A stretch of DNA of 64,000 nucleotides from JAYSYM01 sp964543475 (GCA_964543475.1 CAZIYJ010000001.1:310001-374000); one strand, 5' to 3'; counted from the first letter of the stretch, positions 52,247 to 60,601 are shown. Notes: generated by a model not told the origin, from the letters alone. Numbers and translations: made by a program.

Positions 52247-53035
52247 TCACGGTTCAAGTTTGATGAGAGCCACTTCAGGGCGGCAAAAGAAGCGGACTTC
52301 TAAAATTGAATTGCCTATTCCACGACTCACATACATTTGCGAACGACCTCTTTTGTACCAGCCGGCAACAAAGTTTCCCGAGCCCTCAGGCAGCCAAAGC
52401 GGCGGCAAAAATGGAATTCGAATTTGCCCCCCGTGCGTGTGCCCCGCTAAAGCCAAATCAAAATGTTTGAAGGCTTTTTCGAAAAATGAAGGAGAATGAA
52501 ATAAACCAATTCTGAACGCCGTGCTCGGAACTTCGATTGAGGCTGCTAGGTCGGGATTTCCTGCAAGCTCATCATCCAGTCCGACAATCCAGACTTTTTC
52601 AGTTAGCCTAGCCGCTTCGTTTTTCAAATGTCGAATGCGTTTTGAGTCAGAAATACGTGCGTTGTCAACACTTGGGCGCCAATGTTCCCAGTTGCCATCG
52701 ACGGTCCAAACGCCGAGTGGCGATTTGATTCTTTCGAGAAAATCTTTAACAGCCTGATAGTTTCCGTTGTCAGTAACCGAGTCGCCAGTGACAAAAACTA
52801 CGTCAGGCTTTTCGTTTTCAAGAATTTGCAAAATTTTTGTTTCACGGTGACCGATCGAACGGATATGCAGGTCTGAGATATGAGCGATCAATAGAGGTTC
52901 GTTGCCGCTAGCCTTAATCGAATGTCGAGTGACCTCGATCCAGATTGGTTCGACTAGTCGAGCATACAGGGCGACAACAATGAATGCGAATACCAGCGTC
53001 GACCAAATAGGATTCTTTAAGATTAGCTTTTTCAA
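52247..53035 (-). CDS. Membrane-anchored metallophosphoesterase, YkuE/YaeI-like
   Basis: A 262-residue protein with an N-terminal membrane helix (residues 10-30) and calcineurin-type motifs: ISDLHIRS (Asp, His), VFVTGDSVTDNG, VDGNWEHW in place of GNHD/E, LFHSPSFF and LALAGHTHGGQIRIPF. Such enzymes hydrolyse lipid diphosphates, such as lipid A precursors, or other phosphoesters. The Trp at the usual His of GN(H) is a change to note, although related proteins may carry it. The membrane anchor points to lipid substrates. Confidence 0.8.
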   Translation of the reverse strand: MKKLILKNPIWSTLVFAFIVVALYARLVEPIWIEVTRHSIKASGNEPLLIAHISDLHIRSIGHRETKILQILENEKPDVVFVTGDSVTDNGNYQAVKDFLERIKSPLGVWTVDGNWEHWRPSVDNARISDSKRIRHLKNEAARLTEKVWIVGLDDELAGNPDLAASIEVPSTAFRIGLFHSPSFFEKAFKHFDLALAGHTHGGQIRIPFLPPLWLPEGSGNFVAGWYKRGRSQMYVSRGIGNSILEVRFFCRPEVALIKLEP

Positions 53036-53043
53036 TTTATAAT

Positions 53044-53694
53044 CTATCCTAAGTTATTTTTACTTATCTTGTCCGGATTTGAAACGGGAATTAGGGCGCG
53101 ACTTATTTTTCGAATCGAGTACGTCGGATAATTACCATTTCGAATTTCAGCCACAAATTCGAGCCGAGTAAAAACTATTTTCTTTATCGGATCGAAAAAT
53201 AGCTCGTTTCGACCATTGCGATCCTCTGCAAGAACAATAACGTCGCTTGAATTTTTACTGGGATCAATGTTTGCTCCGTCGAAGTTGCGCGAGTCCGAAG
53301 GCGTAGTAATTAGCTCCTCAAGCTGTAGCGCCTTGTGAACTTTTTTTAATAAAGCTTTGCGATCCTTTAGTTTGCTCGCCTTTGATCTTCCCACTTGATT
53401 GTTCCAGAGGTCCATATTGAGCGCTCGAGGATCTTTTGAATTCGAATACAGATCGAGAGTAAAGAACTCATTTAAGCGTCCAAAAATATCGGCCGCTTGT
53501 TCTCCGTATTCCATTGTAAAAACGCCGCTAACATAAGCGTGCCGAAAGGCATCGACGTCATTATCTTGAAGACTGGTAGATGCCACATCAATTTTGCCGT
53601 CTACTGTTTTTGGAAGTTTTCGAATATTCTTGTCAAAATACTCGTAAGCCTCTTGCTGTGCTTCATCTTTTAACTTTAAAGGAAACCGTTTCAC
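53044..53694 (-). CDS. Hypothetical protein with a DAFRHAY/NNQVGR motif
   Basis: A 216-residue cytoplasmic-looking protein. The segment NDVDAFRHAYVSGVFTMEYG followed by LNMDLWNNQVGRSKASK resembles a domain (I recall DUF6973) found in secreted or toxin-like proteins. The C-terminal third is beta-rich (ELFFDPIKKIVFTRLEFVAE). It lies 50 bp after the HEPN gene on the same strand and might be a cargo or third component of that module. It is separated from the metallophosphoesterase by 8 bp. Confidence 0.5.
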   Translation of the reverse strand: MKRFPLKLKDEAQQEAYEYFDKNIRKLPKTVDGKIDVASTSLQDNDVDAFRHAYVSGVFTMEYGEQAADIFGRLNEFFTLDLYSNSKDPRALNMDLWNNQVGRSKASKLKDRKALLKKVHKALQLEELITTPSDSRNFDGANIDPSKNSSDVIVLAEDRNGRNELFFDPIKKIVFTRLEFVAEIRNGNYPTYSIRKISRALIPVSNPDKISKNNLG

Positions 53695-53744
53695 GAGTTC
53701 GCCTCACAAATGCCTTTCGATAGGAAAAGCTTAAAATGGATTGG

Positions 53745-54179
53745 TTAGCCTTTGAGTTTTTTAAGCTTCAAAAGTTTTTTTAAAATCTCGTCTGCAATTT
53801 CAATTACAGCGGTTATGGTTGCTTCATCGATGTCGATAATTCCTGAGTACTCGGCGTTGTTTCTTTTGCGGTGCGCGTCGTCCAATATTCGCCACCGTGC
53901 TTGCTCAATCAAAAGAGTATCTTGAAGACATTGAAAAACCGTAAATCGATTTTCAGAGCGATACCCGTGCCATCTAAGGGCAGCCAATGAAAGTGCGTGT
54001 GCAGCGTTATAGCTTAGATCAAACCGACTTTCGAGGCTTAGCAGTTTATTAGCAGAATCCTTAAGCCTTGGCCTGGCTGATGAAATCAGACCATCAATCT
54101 CGCTTTGCGATCCTGGCTCAAGTTTTAGCTGGCCAATTTTGACAAGATTTTCTAATCGCACTTTTCCGCTAGATGCCAT
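53745..54179 (-). CDS. HEPN-domain protein, probable toxin of an MNT-HEPN pair
   Basis: A 144-residue all-helical protein with a motif RKRNNAEYS near residue 105, in the position of the HEPN RNase motif (R-x4-6-H/Y). HEPN toxins of this class are RNases, neutralised by nucleotidylation of a Tyr by their partner. The start overlaps the end of the MNT gene by 11 bp. The Leu/Lys-rich C-terminus is helical. Fit to the type VII toxin-antitoxin layout is by gene order and motif, not by measured activity. Confidence 0.65.
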   Translation of the reverse strand: MASSGKVRLENLVKIGQLKLEPGSQSEIDGLISSARPRLKDSANKLLSLESRFDLSYNAAHALSLAALRWHGYRSENRFTVFQCLQDTLLIEQARWRILDDAHRKRNNAEYSGIIDIDEATITAVIEIADEILKKLLKLKKLKG

Positions 54180-54801
54180 CAGGATTTCCTAAAAGGTTAA
54201 TTCGTTCGCCTTTGTTAATTTTAACAATAAATGGATTTTTCGATTTCAGCTTTTCAGCAAGCTCCGTTGATTTGTACAGTGTTGAACTAATCTTCCTCCC
54301 GATTAGGGCCTCTATTGGAACCATTGCTTCGTAAAGTGAAGCTAAGCTTAAGTCGTCGGACACTACAAAAAGGTCAACGTCGCTCATTGCAGCATCCGTC
54401 TTCTTTGCAAGCGAACCATAGATGAAGGCCTGCTCAATCTTGGCTTGCGTGCCCAAAAGCGCGATTTTTATCAATTGAGGAACTCCTGAAGTTTTTAAAA
54501 AGATACTTTTCATTTCTTCAAATAAGGGCGATTGGTGATTTGCTCGATAAAGTTTAGCCCGACCCGATGTCACAGTACTTAAGAGCTCGACTGCCGATAG
54601 CTTTTCAACTTCTCGCTGAACAGCTCCCGAGCCTGACGATGCCAAAGAGATAATCTCTTTAAGGCTAAACTGTCGCTCAGGTTGGCCGAAGAAAAGTGAC
54701 AATACCTTCTGCTGAGTTGAGGTAAAAAGGGCCCCGAGTAGATCGGTTTTTCGGGCTTCGCTTTGGACTGGTCGTCTTGCTACCTTTTTCTTTGTGCGCA
54801 T
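54169..54801 (-). CDS. Winged-helix plus minimal nucleotidyltransferase (MNT) fusion
   Basis: A 210-residue protein. Residues about 20-92 form a winged helix (TSTQQKVLSLFFGQPERQFS and SGSGAVQREVEKLSAVELLS), and residues 120-190 the nucleotidyltransferase with YGSLAKKTDAAMSDVDLFVV, where GS and the D-x-D are the conserved catalytic pattern. In MntA-type antitoxins this enzyme adds nucleotides to the HEPN partner. The fused DNA-binding domain and the two phased palindromes 18-55 bp upstream point to autorepression. Confidence 0.75.
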   Translation of the reverse strand: MRTKKKVARRPVQSEARKTDLLGALFTSTQQKVLSLFFGQPERQFSLKEIISLASSGSGAVQREVEKLSAVELLSTVTSGRAKLYRANHQSPLFEEMKSIFLKTSGVPQLIKIALLGTQAKIEQAFIYGSLAKKTDAAMSDVDLFVVSDDLSLASLYEAMVPIEALIGRKISSTLYKSTELAEKLKSKNPFIVKINKGERINLLGNPDGI

Positions 54802-54818
54802 AAAGCCCCCGTTTTTAA

Positions 54819-54835
54819 ATACCCAATTTGGGTAT
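54819..54835. promoter_or_regulatory. Operator palindrome 1 before the MNT gene
   Basis: ATACCCAA-T-TTGGGTAT is a perfect palindrome of 8-bp arms, 18 bp upstream of the MNT start. It pairs with the next site at 54840-54856. Confidence 0.75.
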
Positions 54836-54839
54836 CTTA

Positions 54840-54856
54840 ATACCTAATTTGGGTAT
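54840..54856. promoter_or_regulatory. Operator palindrome 2 before the MNT gene
   Basis: ATACCTAA-T-TTGGGTAT matches operator 1 except for one base. The centres are 21 bp apart, two helical turns, as expected for dimers binding on the same face of DNA. Confidence 0.75.
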
Positions 54857-54954
54857 CGGCAAATATTTATCCAAAAACAAGCAGCTTTTAAACACGAAGA
54901 TCAGAATCCTTGAAAGCCTTCAGAAAAGTCCAGTTTCTGCCGATCCAAGAACAG

Positions 54955-55653
54955 ATGAACTCAAGCCAAAATCCGAAGCAAAAACCAGCCCCAAAACCGA
55001 GGGGAAAAAAAGAAGAGGCGACCTGGCCGCTCTTCCTTGCTGCATTCGTATTTTTAATGGGTGTTTACTTGGTCGTTAATGCGTTGAGCGCGGGTAGCCG
55101 CGAAGTGGAAGAAGTCGCAGATCCTCGTCAAGCTGAACTCGAGCGCCAACAAAAAATTGAATACTACAAACGTCAGCTCGGTGAAAAACTAAACCGCTCT
55201 CGCACACTCGCCGAACACGAAATGATAAAAGAATCTCAAAAGTCTGCACCGAGCTATCACCAAGAAGCAGACTATCGCCAATCAGTTGAAGGTCTGCCGC
55301 TCGATTATGAACCCGTTACTTACGCCCCTCGTGATCCATCAAAGTACGCCGAGAATTATCTTCCAGATCAACGAGTAGCTTACGATCTTCAAGACGATCA
55401 AAATGCCGAGTTCTGGGAAGAAGAAGCTCGACGAAAATTTTTGCGGCAATATCTCTTAAACGCACGCGCTCAAGGCTATGATCTCGCGATCGATACCGAT
55501 TACAACGTGATCGTAAAGAGGTCGCCAAAGAAGGTTGCGCAGAACAGAATGCCGCAAGATATTGGTGAACCTTCGGTTCAACTCACCCTCGCGCCTCTCG
55601 TTCCACTTCGCTTCAAGCCGCCGTTCTTTGTGCCGCCACCATACTGCAACTAG
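54955..55653 (+). CDS. Single-pass membrane protein of unknown function
   Basis: About 232 residues: a Lys/Pro-rich N-terminus, a membrane helix at residues 24-45 (WPLFLAAFVFLMGVYLVVNA), then a charged region rich in Tyr, Arg and Glu and a Pro-rich C-terminus (PFFVPPPYCN). No family was recognised. No good ribosome binding site is visible. A TTG at 54910 gives a longer version. The gene ends convergently, overlapping the RadC-like gene by 4 bp. It lies downstream of the operators of the divergent MNT gene. Confidence 0.55.
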   Translation: MNSSQNPKQKPAPKPRGKKEEATWPLFLAAFVFLMGVYLVVNALSAGSREVEEVADPRQAELERQQKIEYYKRQLGEKLNRSRTLAEHEMIKESQKSAPSYHQEADYRQSVEGLPLDYEPVTYAPRDPSKYAENYLPDQRVAYDLQDDQNAEFWEEEARRKFLRQYLLNARAQGYDLAIDTDYNVIVKRSPKKVAQNRMPQDIGEPSVQLTLAPLVPLRFKPPFFVPPPYCN

Positions 55654-56063
55654 AATCTCGCCCAGCGTTTTCGCGCAAAGCTCGCAAAATCGTTTTTCGT
55701 TAGTAACAAATGATCGAGAACCGGAATCTGAAGTAGCTTTCCGGCTCTGACCATTTGCTCGGTTGTCGAAATATCTTGATCTGACGGGTAGATCTCGCCG
55801 CTCGGGTGATTGTGAGCGATGATAATACTCGAGGCGTTGCTAACAATTGCGAATCGAAAAACATCTCGCGGATGAACCATGCAGGCATCGACGGTGCCAC
55901 GAAACAGCATCTTTTGCGCAAGGACCCGCTTGCTCGGACTTAAGGCTAGCACCCAGAACTCTTCAATCTCTGATGCAGCTAGCTCTAATAAGTGATGTCT
56001 TGCGTCTTCTGCGAAGCGTATTTCTGAGTTCACAAAACCACATTCTGCAAATCTCGCGCGCAC
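55650..56063 (-). CDS. RadC-like JAB-domain protein, without the N-terminal part
   Basis: A 137-residue protein with the RadC/JAB (MPN) metal motif AHNHPSGEIYPSDQD, where the two His and the Asp are the ligands, and the closing LDHLLLTKNDFASF. Full RadC proteins are about 220 residues with an N-terminal helix-hairpin-helix half that is absent here. It begins with an ATG and is a complete short open frame, so it is a JAB-only version rather than clearly broken. Confidence 0.75.
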   Translation of the reverse strand: MRARFAECGFVNSEIRFAEDARHHLLELAASEIEEFWVLALSPSKRVLAQKMLFRGTVDACMVHPRDVFRFAIVSNASSIIIAHNHPSGEIYPSDQDISTTEQMVRAGKLLQIPVLDHLLLTKNDFASFARKRWARF

Positions 56064-56181
56064 GCTAAAATAGCTATAACGCTAAATTCACTTAGCATGT
56101 TCCGGCAAACGGCCCTCGATACTCTTGCGTGAGAAAATCCTTTCCGTTAGGCTCTATCCACACCCTTTTAGGAGATGAAGA

Positions 56182-56793
56182 ATGAAGAAGAAGGCATCTA
56201 CGCTTCTCGTAGCGTTAGTGGCAATTATGACTCTAGCAACCCTTTCTAGCTGTGGTCCGAAAGCCTACGTAAAAGGCGAGTACGATGACGTAGAACGCGA
56301 AAACAATTTGAACGATCAGTGGTCTGAAACTGATATGCAAAAAGTCGTCGCCGACCTAGTCGCCAGCATGAACGGATCGGCTTCGATCGCTCAAGCAAAG
56401 CGTCCGCCAGTATTAATGGTGACCAAACTCCAAAACAAAACCGATGAGCACATCGATACTCAAAGCATCATGGACATGGTCCGCGTAGAGATCGCTCGCA
56501 CCGGAAAAGTTTCATTCGTTGATAAAGAAGCGCGTGAAGACGTTGCTGACGAATACAACTACCAAAACTCAGGGATGGTTTCTTCTGAAACTAAAAAAGG
56601 TCCCGGCGGACAAACGGGTTCAGACTTCATTTTAAATGGTCGTCTTGATTCAATCGTACAAGCGGTTGGCAAAGACAAAACCGTTTACTACAAAGTCACC
56701 CTCAACCTCACAAACTTAAAAACCAACGTCATCGCTTGGTCTGACTACAAACAACTTCGTAAAAAATACCGCAAGCGCTCCGTCGGTCTTTAG
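56182..56793 (+). CDS. lpoB: LpoB-type penicillin-binding-protein activator lipoprotein
   Basis: A 203-residue lipoprotein (lipobox LSSC, residues 21-24). The conserved parts of the LpoB family are visible: RPPVLMVTKLQNKTDEHIDT, VRVEIARTGKVSFVD and GQTGSDFILNGRLDSI. LpoB is an outer-membrane lipoprotein that activates PBP1B from outside the murein. The next gene is a COG3014-type lipoprotein, a common pairing. The ribosome binding site is AGGAG. Confidence 0.85.
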   Translation: MKKKASTLLVALVAIMTLATLSSCGPKAYVKGEYDDVERENNLNDQWSETDMQKVVADLVASMNGSASIAQAKRPPVLMVTKLQNKTDEHIDTQSIMDMVRVEIARTGKVSFVDKEAREDVADEYNYQNSGMVSSETKKGPGGQTGSDFILNGRLDSIVQAVGKDKTVYYKVTLNLTNLKTNVIAWSDYKQLRKKYRKRSVGL

Positions 56794-56800
56794 TTTTACC

Positions 56801-56840
56801 GGGATCCGCGTATACACGACTACTGGTATACCAGGATCCC
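56801..56840 (+). terminator. Hairpin between lpoB and the next lipoprotein gene
   Basis: GGGATCC (56801-56807) pairs with GGATCCC (56834-56840), and GTATA (56810-56814) with TATAC (56827-56831), with a 2-nt mismatch between. No T tract follows. It may attenuate read-through or set the relative expression of the two genes. Confidence 0.5.
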
Positions 56841-56867
56841 AGTTAATCGTTGAAAACAGGAAAAAAT

Positions 56868-58118
56868 TTGAAACCACGAACTAAAAAGACAAGCAGAGGC
56901 ACCAAGCTAGCACTCGCTTGTCTTTTTCTTTTCTCTACCGGATGCGCGACCTACCAAAGCAAAGTCGATGGCCCGCGCACCTTTCTTGCACAAGGCGATT
57001 ACGATAAAGCGATCGCTGAGCTCGAGCCGCTTGCTAATAAGGAAGGTGGCGATCAGCTCATGTACAAGCTTGATTACGCTGTCGCTCTTCAACAAGCTGG
57101 TCGTTACAAAGAATCTGCAAAAGCGTTTGGCGAAGCAGAGAAAATTGCAGACGTTCAAGATTATCACTCGATTTCCAAAATCACTGGCTCACTACTTCTT
57201 TCTGAAGAGATGAAGCAGTACAAAGGCGACGACTACGAAAAAGTTTTAATCAATGCACTCAACGCGATTAATTTTGTCATGATGGGTGATCTCGATGGAG
57301 CACTGGTTGAATCGAGAAAGCTCAACAACAAACTCTACAAATACAAATTTGAAGCAAAAAAAGATTTCGCTCAAAATCCCTATGCGTTTTACATAAGTGC
57401 AATTGCTTGGGAGGCTGATCGCAAGTGGGATGATGCCTACATCGACTATAAAAAAGCTTACGAGCTCGCACCACATTTTCCGAACCTAAAAGAAGATTTA
57501 ATCCGCTCTGCAATTCGGGCTTCGCGAGAAGGTGACGTTGCGAAATGGAAGAAAGCTTTTCCAGAAGTAAAGGTTCGTCCAGAGTGGAAAGATCCTTCAT
57601 ACGGCGAAGTAGTTTTAATCTACCTGCAGGGTTGGGGACCTCGTAAACACCCGCGCCCAGAGAATCAACGCTATCCTACCCTCAGACCGGTGGCTTCAAA
57701 TACTCGAAACGCTCGGCTTATGGTGGGCGCGAAAACTCTAACGACTTCTCCGATTTTTAGCGTTGAAGACGTGGCAATCAAAACTCTTGATGCCGATTAT
57801 GCATCGCTGATGGCTTCAAGAATGGCTGGGGTCGCAACTAAGATGGTAGTCGCCGATCAAATCCGTCAGAAGAATGAACTTCTTGGTAACCTTGCACTGA
57901 TCGGCATGCTTATTAGTGATCGCGCTGACTTACGCCAATGGTCCACTCTTCCTCAGACGTTTCAAATTGCACGTGCGTTCGTAAAAGCGGGTAAACATAA
58001 AGTAAGTGTAGCGGGAGTTACCGCTTCTGGCGCCGATTCCGGCGAAGGCCTCGCTGACAAAGAAATCGTAGTTAAGCCCGGCCAAAAATCTTTTTTATCA
58101 TTTAGATCATTCAGATAA
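56868..58118 (+). CDS. COG3014-like lipoprotein with TPR-type repeats
   Basis: About 416 residues, lipobox FSTGC near residues 24-28 and TPR-like repeats in YDKAIAELEPLANKEGGDQL, DGALVESRKLNNKL and WDDAYIDYKKAYELAP. The C-terminal half is beta-rich (VVLIYLQGWGPRKHPRPENQ). The start at TTG 56868 follows AACAGGA, and a TTG at 56850 is an alternative. Proteins of this type are encoded next to LpoB in many Gram-negative bacteria and likely act at the outer membrane with it. Confidence 0.75.
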   Translation: MKPRTKKTSRGTKLALACLFLFSTGCATYQSKVDGPRTFLAQGDYDKAIAELEPLANKEGGDQLMYKLDYAVALQQAGRYKESAKAFGEAEKIADVQDYHSISKITGSLLLSEEMKQYKGDDYEKVLINALNAINFVMMGDLDGALVESRKLNNKLYKYKFEAKKDFAQNPYAFYISAIAWEADRKWDDAYIDYKKAYELAPHFPNLKEDLIRSAIRASREGDVAKWKKAFPEVKVRPEWKDPSYGEVVLIYLQGWGPRKHPRPENQRYPTLRPVASNTRNARLMVGAKTLTTSPIFSVEDVAIKTLDADYASLMASRMAGVATKMVVADQIRQKNELLGNLALIGMLISDRADLRQWSTLPQTFQIARAFVKAGKHKVSVAGVTASGADSGEGLADKEIVVKPGQKSFLSFRSFR

Positions 58119-58119
58119 A

Positions 58120-58554
58120 CTAGAAGACTGAGTTATCAAGTTCTTTTGTGCATGAGTGGGCGACGCACTTTGCAATTTCAGGAATTCTCAACATACATAT
58201 GCCGACGATATCGGGTCGCGTTTGAATTTTATCTTGGTAAGTATATTCCTCTGCCAACGAAACCACCGCGCGGTATTGACTGCCCAACTTCGAAGTAACT
58301 AGCTGGTAGTCCCATCCGCCACACGGTGCTTCCCCAACATTCACCAAGGCGCAATCGGCAGAAGTGTTGCAAGTGAGATCTGCTTCAGCAAGCGCCTTTA
58401 ACTCATCTTCAAGTTTATCGAGCGACTGCAGTTCAATGGGTGGAGTGTCGTTATTTAATCGAGCAACGGGCGGCGCACAGTTTTGAAATGCCGCTGAAGC
58501 ACCAAACACACTGGCAAGTAAAACCGCGGCTGTTCCAATTCGGGACAATCTCAT
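58120..58554 (-). CDS. Cys-rich secreted protein, possible atypical lipoprotein
   Basis: A 144-residue protein with a signal sequence that ends FGASAAFQNCAPP. The Cys after FQN is a possible lipid attachment site, although FQNC is not a classical lipobox. I recall such endings in this group, so this is tentative. Six further cysteines (CNTSADC, CGGWDYQLV, CMLRIPEIAKC and C-terminal) suggest disulfides. No family is recognised. It converges with the COG3014-like gene by one base. Confidence 0.6.
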   Translation of the reverse strand: MRLSRIGTAAVLLASVFGASAAFQNCAPPVARLNNDTPPIELQSLDKLEDELKALAEADLTCNTSADCALVNVGEAPCGGWDYQLVTSKLGSQYRAVVSLAEEYTYQDKIQTRPDIVGICMLRIPEIAKCVAHSCTKELDNSVF

Positions 58555-58569
58555 CTGGTTAACCCTTCA

Positions 58570-58914
58570 TTGATGACTCTTAGAGATGCAAATTCAAAAC
58601 CGGCTGGTGAGCACTTGGCTCGCAGTAGGGCGGAATTTTTTAGACACTGTCTAGAGAGAAGTCTGCTTTGTGAGAACTACTGTGAGGAAAACGACATCCT
58701 TTGCACCTTGAAATACGAAACTAATCTGAACCCGTGGACTGTTAAGGTTTTGTACATCGATGAGCGTAATTCGGTCCCCGCCCTCCTCTATCGATCTTTA
58801 TTGCTTCTTAAACATTGGCATCGGTTGCAGACAGTTCGAGTTACGCACAAGCTCGGGCGATGTCGCAGCGATGACTTGCGATTTCAACTTTGTAACTTTG
58901 CAATAGAGAAATAA
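58570..58914 (+). CDS. Doubtful small open frame
   Basis: 114 residues from ATG 58570, with several Cys and Trp and no domain. No ribosome binding site precedes it. It fills most of the 387-bp gap between divergent genes, and the composition is not clearly protein-like. It is listed so that the gap is described. It may be noncoding promoter DNA. Confidence 0.2.
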   Translation: MMTLRDANSKPAGEHLARSRAEFFRHCLERSLLCENYCEENDILCTLKYETNLNPWTVKVLYIDERNSVPALLYRSLLLLKHWHRLQTVRVTHKLGRCRSDDLRFQLCNFAIEK

Positions 58915-58941
58915 AATCAATTCGGTGACTTCGGAGATGTT

Positions 58942-59715
58942 ATGTCGACAAAATTAAAAAGTCTTTCGTTGGTAGCTGCTGTTAGCTTTGGTCTACTTGG
59001 ATTTGCAACGCAGTCATCTGCTTTCAACGAGAGAGCGGAAGCGAATAAATCCGAGTCGTACAAAGCCGAACGACGTACATTTCTTAGCGATTTCAAAATT
59101 CAAAACAAAAAAGTAAAAGTTGCGTTTCTCGACGCTGACAGCACACTTCGTGTCTCGCGATCGGGCTCAGTTTCTGCTAATACTCCAACAGATGTTGCGA
59201 TTCTTCCGAACGTTGCAACCGCTCTGGCGGCATTAAATGAACAGGGATATCTTTTAATGATCGTCTCTAATCAAGGTGGAATCGCTGCAGGAATGATTAC
59301 AGAGGAGATTGCTGATCGCGCCCTCAAGTTTACAGTCGAGCAGATTAAACAAAAGATGCCCGCAGCTACGATTCACTATTATGACTTCGCCGAAGTCAAA
59401 AACGAATTTAGAAAGCCCGAAACCGGAATGGCGCAAGAACTTGAGCGCAGACTTCAAAAGGAATTTGGAGCATCGGTCGATTACTCTCAATCGATCATGA
59501 TTGGTGATTCAGCTTACAAAAAGGGTGTCGACACACATCCAGACGGCTCACCAGGCACTCACTTCAGCAATGCCGACAGATTGTTCGCTAAGAACCTCGG
59601 AATTAAATTTATAGAGCCTACCGATTTCTTTGGCTGGCGCGCTCACGGGATCAACGTGTTCGAGAACTTGCAGCAAGTTGAAGCTTACTGTGCCGTACGT
59701 GAATGCCTAAAATAA
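58942..59715 (+). CDS. Exported HAD-IIIA phosphatase, PNKP/GmhB-like
   Basis: A 257-residue protein with a signal peptide (LSLVAAVSFGLLGFATQSSA at 8-27) and HAD motifs FLDADSTLRV (Asp nucleophile and acid/base), MIVSNQGG (motif II, Ser-Asn), and KPETGMAQELER with MIGDSAYKKGVDTHPD (motifs III/IV). The style matches the 3'-phosphatase part of polynucleotide kinase-phosphatases and heptose-bisphosphate phosphatases. Export is unusual for those enzymes, and digestion of extracellular nucleic-acid ends or sugar phosphates is inferred. A terminator follows. Confidence 0.75.
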   Translation: MSTKLKSLSLVAAVSFGLLGFATQSSAFNERAEANKSESYKAERRTFLSDFKIQNKKVKVAFLDADSTLRVSRSGSVSANTPTDVAILPNVATALAALNEQGYLLMIVSNQGGIAAGMITEEIADRALKFTVEQIKQKMPAATIHYYDFAEVKNEFRKPETGMAQELERRLQKEFGASVDYSQSIMIGDSAYKKGVDTHPDGSPGTHFSNADRLFAKNLGIKFIEPTDFFGWRAHGINVFENLQQVEAYCAVRECLK

Positions 59716-59741
59716 AAAACCCCGAGTTTCCTCAGGGTTTT
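59716..59741. terminator. Terminator between the HAD gene and phaR
   Basis: AAAACCC(C)GAG and CTC(A)GGGTTTT form a stem with one mismatch and a TTTC loop, with flanking A and T runs, so it may serve both convergent genes. Confidence 0.8.
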
Positions 59742-59768
59742 CAAAGAATCTAAATTATTTTAAGAAGC

Positions 59769-60359
59769 TTACTGGTTAATGCCGCCGCTTAAGCTGCGGT
59801 TTGAATTCGGTAGGCTCGGAGTCTGCTCGTCAACACGAGGAAGACCAGCTGCGAAATCTGCTGTGTCAGCCGCTGCTGCTTTCGCAACTCTGTTTTCGAG
59901 GCTTTGCTTTAAGTCATCGAAAGAAGTTTTGTCAGCGTTAAGCGGAGCAACTACTGCCGGAGCTGTTAGCGCGTAATCGTGCGGGAATGCACCGAGTTTT
60001 GCTAAGTAGCTAGAGATGCTTCCGTTACCGTTTTGGATGATTTCGCGAAGTGTGAAAAGTGGGGCGTACTGAGACGCTTTCTTTTCTGCTTCGAAAATAA
60101 TCTGAGTAAGAGTAGCAGCAGTGATGTCGTTCTTAGTCTTGTTGTCGATCACCATCACATCTTCGCTTGTGCGAATCATTTTAGCGATGTCATCTAAAGT
60201 TACGTAACAGCTTTGCTGAGTATCGTAGAGCTTTCGATTCTGATAGCGCTTGATGATCTTCGTTTTTGAGCTGGGTTTTACAGCAGCAACTGTTTCAGTA
60301 ATTGGATTGATCAAATTGCCTCCCAAAGGATCTGTTTGCAGCTGGTAAGGTTTAAGCAC
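59769..60359 (-). CDS. phaR: PhaR-type polyhydroxyalkanoate synthesis regulator
   Basis: A 196-residue protein with the PHB/PHA accumulation regulator DNA-binding domain: IIKRYQNRKLYDTQQSCYVT, LDDIAKMIRTSEDVMVIDNK and NDITAATLTQIIFEAEKK. The C-terminal half is Ala-rich and variable. The family represses phasin and PHA genes by DNA and polymer binding. GTG start with AGGGGGA upstream. No pha biosynthesis gene is nearby, so it may have another target in this organism. Confidence 0.85.
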   Translation of the reverse strand: MLKPYQLQTDPLGGNLINPITETVAAVKPSSKTKIIKRYQNRKLYDTQQSCYVTLDDIAKMIRTSEDVMVIDNKTKNDITAATLTQIIFEAEKKASQYAPLFTLREIIQNGNGSISSYLAKLGAFPHDYALTAPAVVAPLNADKTSFDDLKQSLENRVAKAAAADTADFAAGLPRVDEQTPSLPNSNRSLSGGINQ

Positions 60360-60601
60360 CGTTTAAAGTCCCCCTTATCCCTGACAAGCCGCTTTATTGG
60401 CCGGGACAATAGACCCGGTGATATGTCATGTCAAGAAGCCAAAACTCCGTAAAATCAAAACGAGAAAGTCCGGGATTCTGACTGTCAGAAGCGTCTCATT
60501 GTTAGTTCGCGCCTACAAAATGACGAAAAACCTACAATTCCCATTTAGTTTTACTTTGGTCCTGCCGAATAAATTCACAACCAATGGCGAGGATAAGCAG
60601 G

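Noticed and set aside
54828..55079. 83-residue frame overlapping the membrane-protein gene
   Set aside because: It overlaps the operators and the larger frame in a different phase, with no protein-like features.
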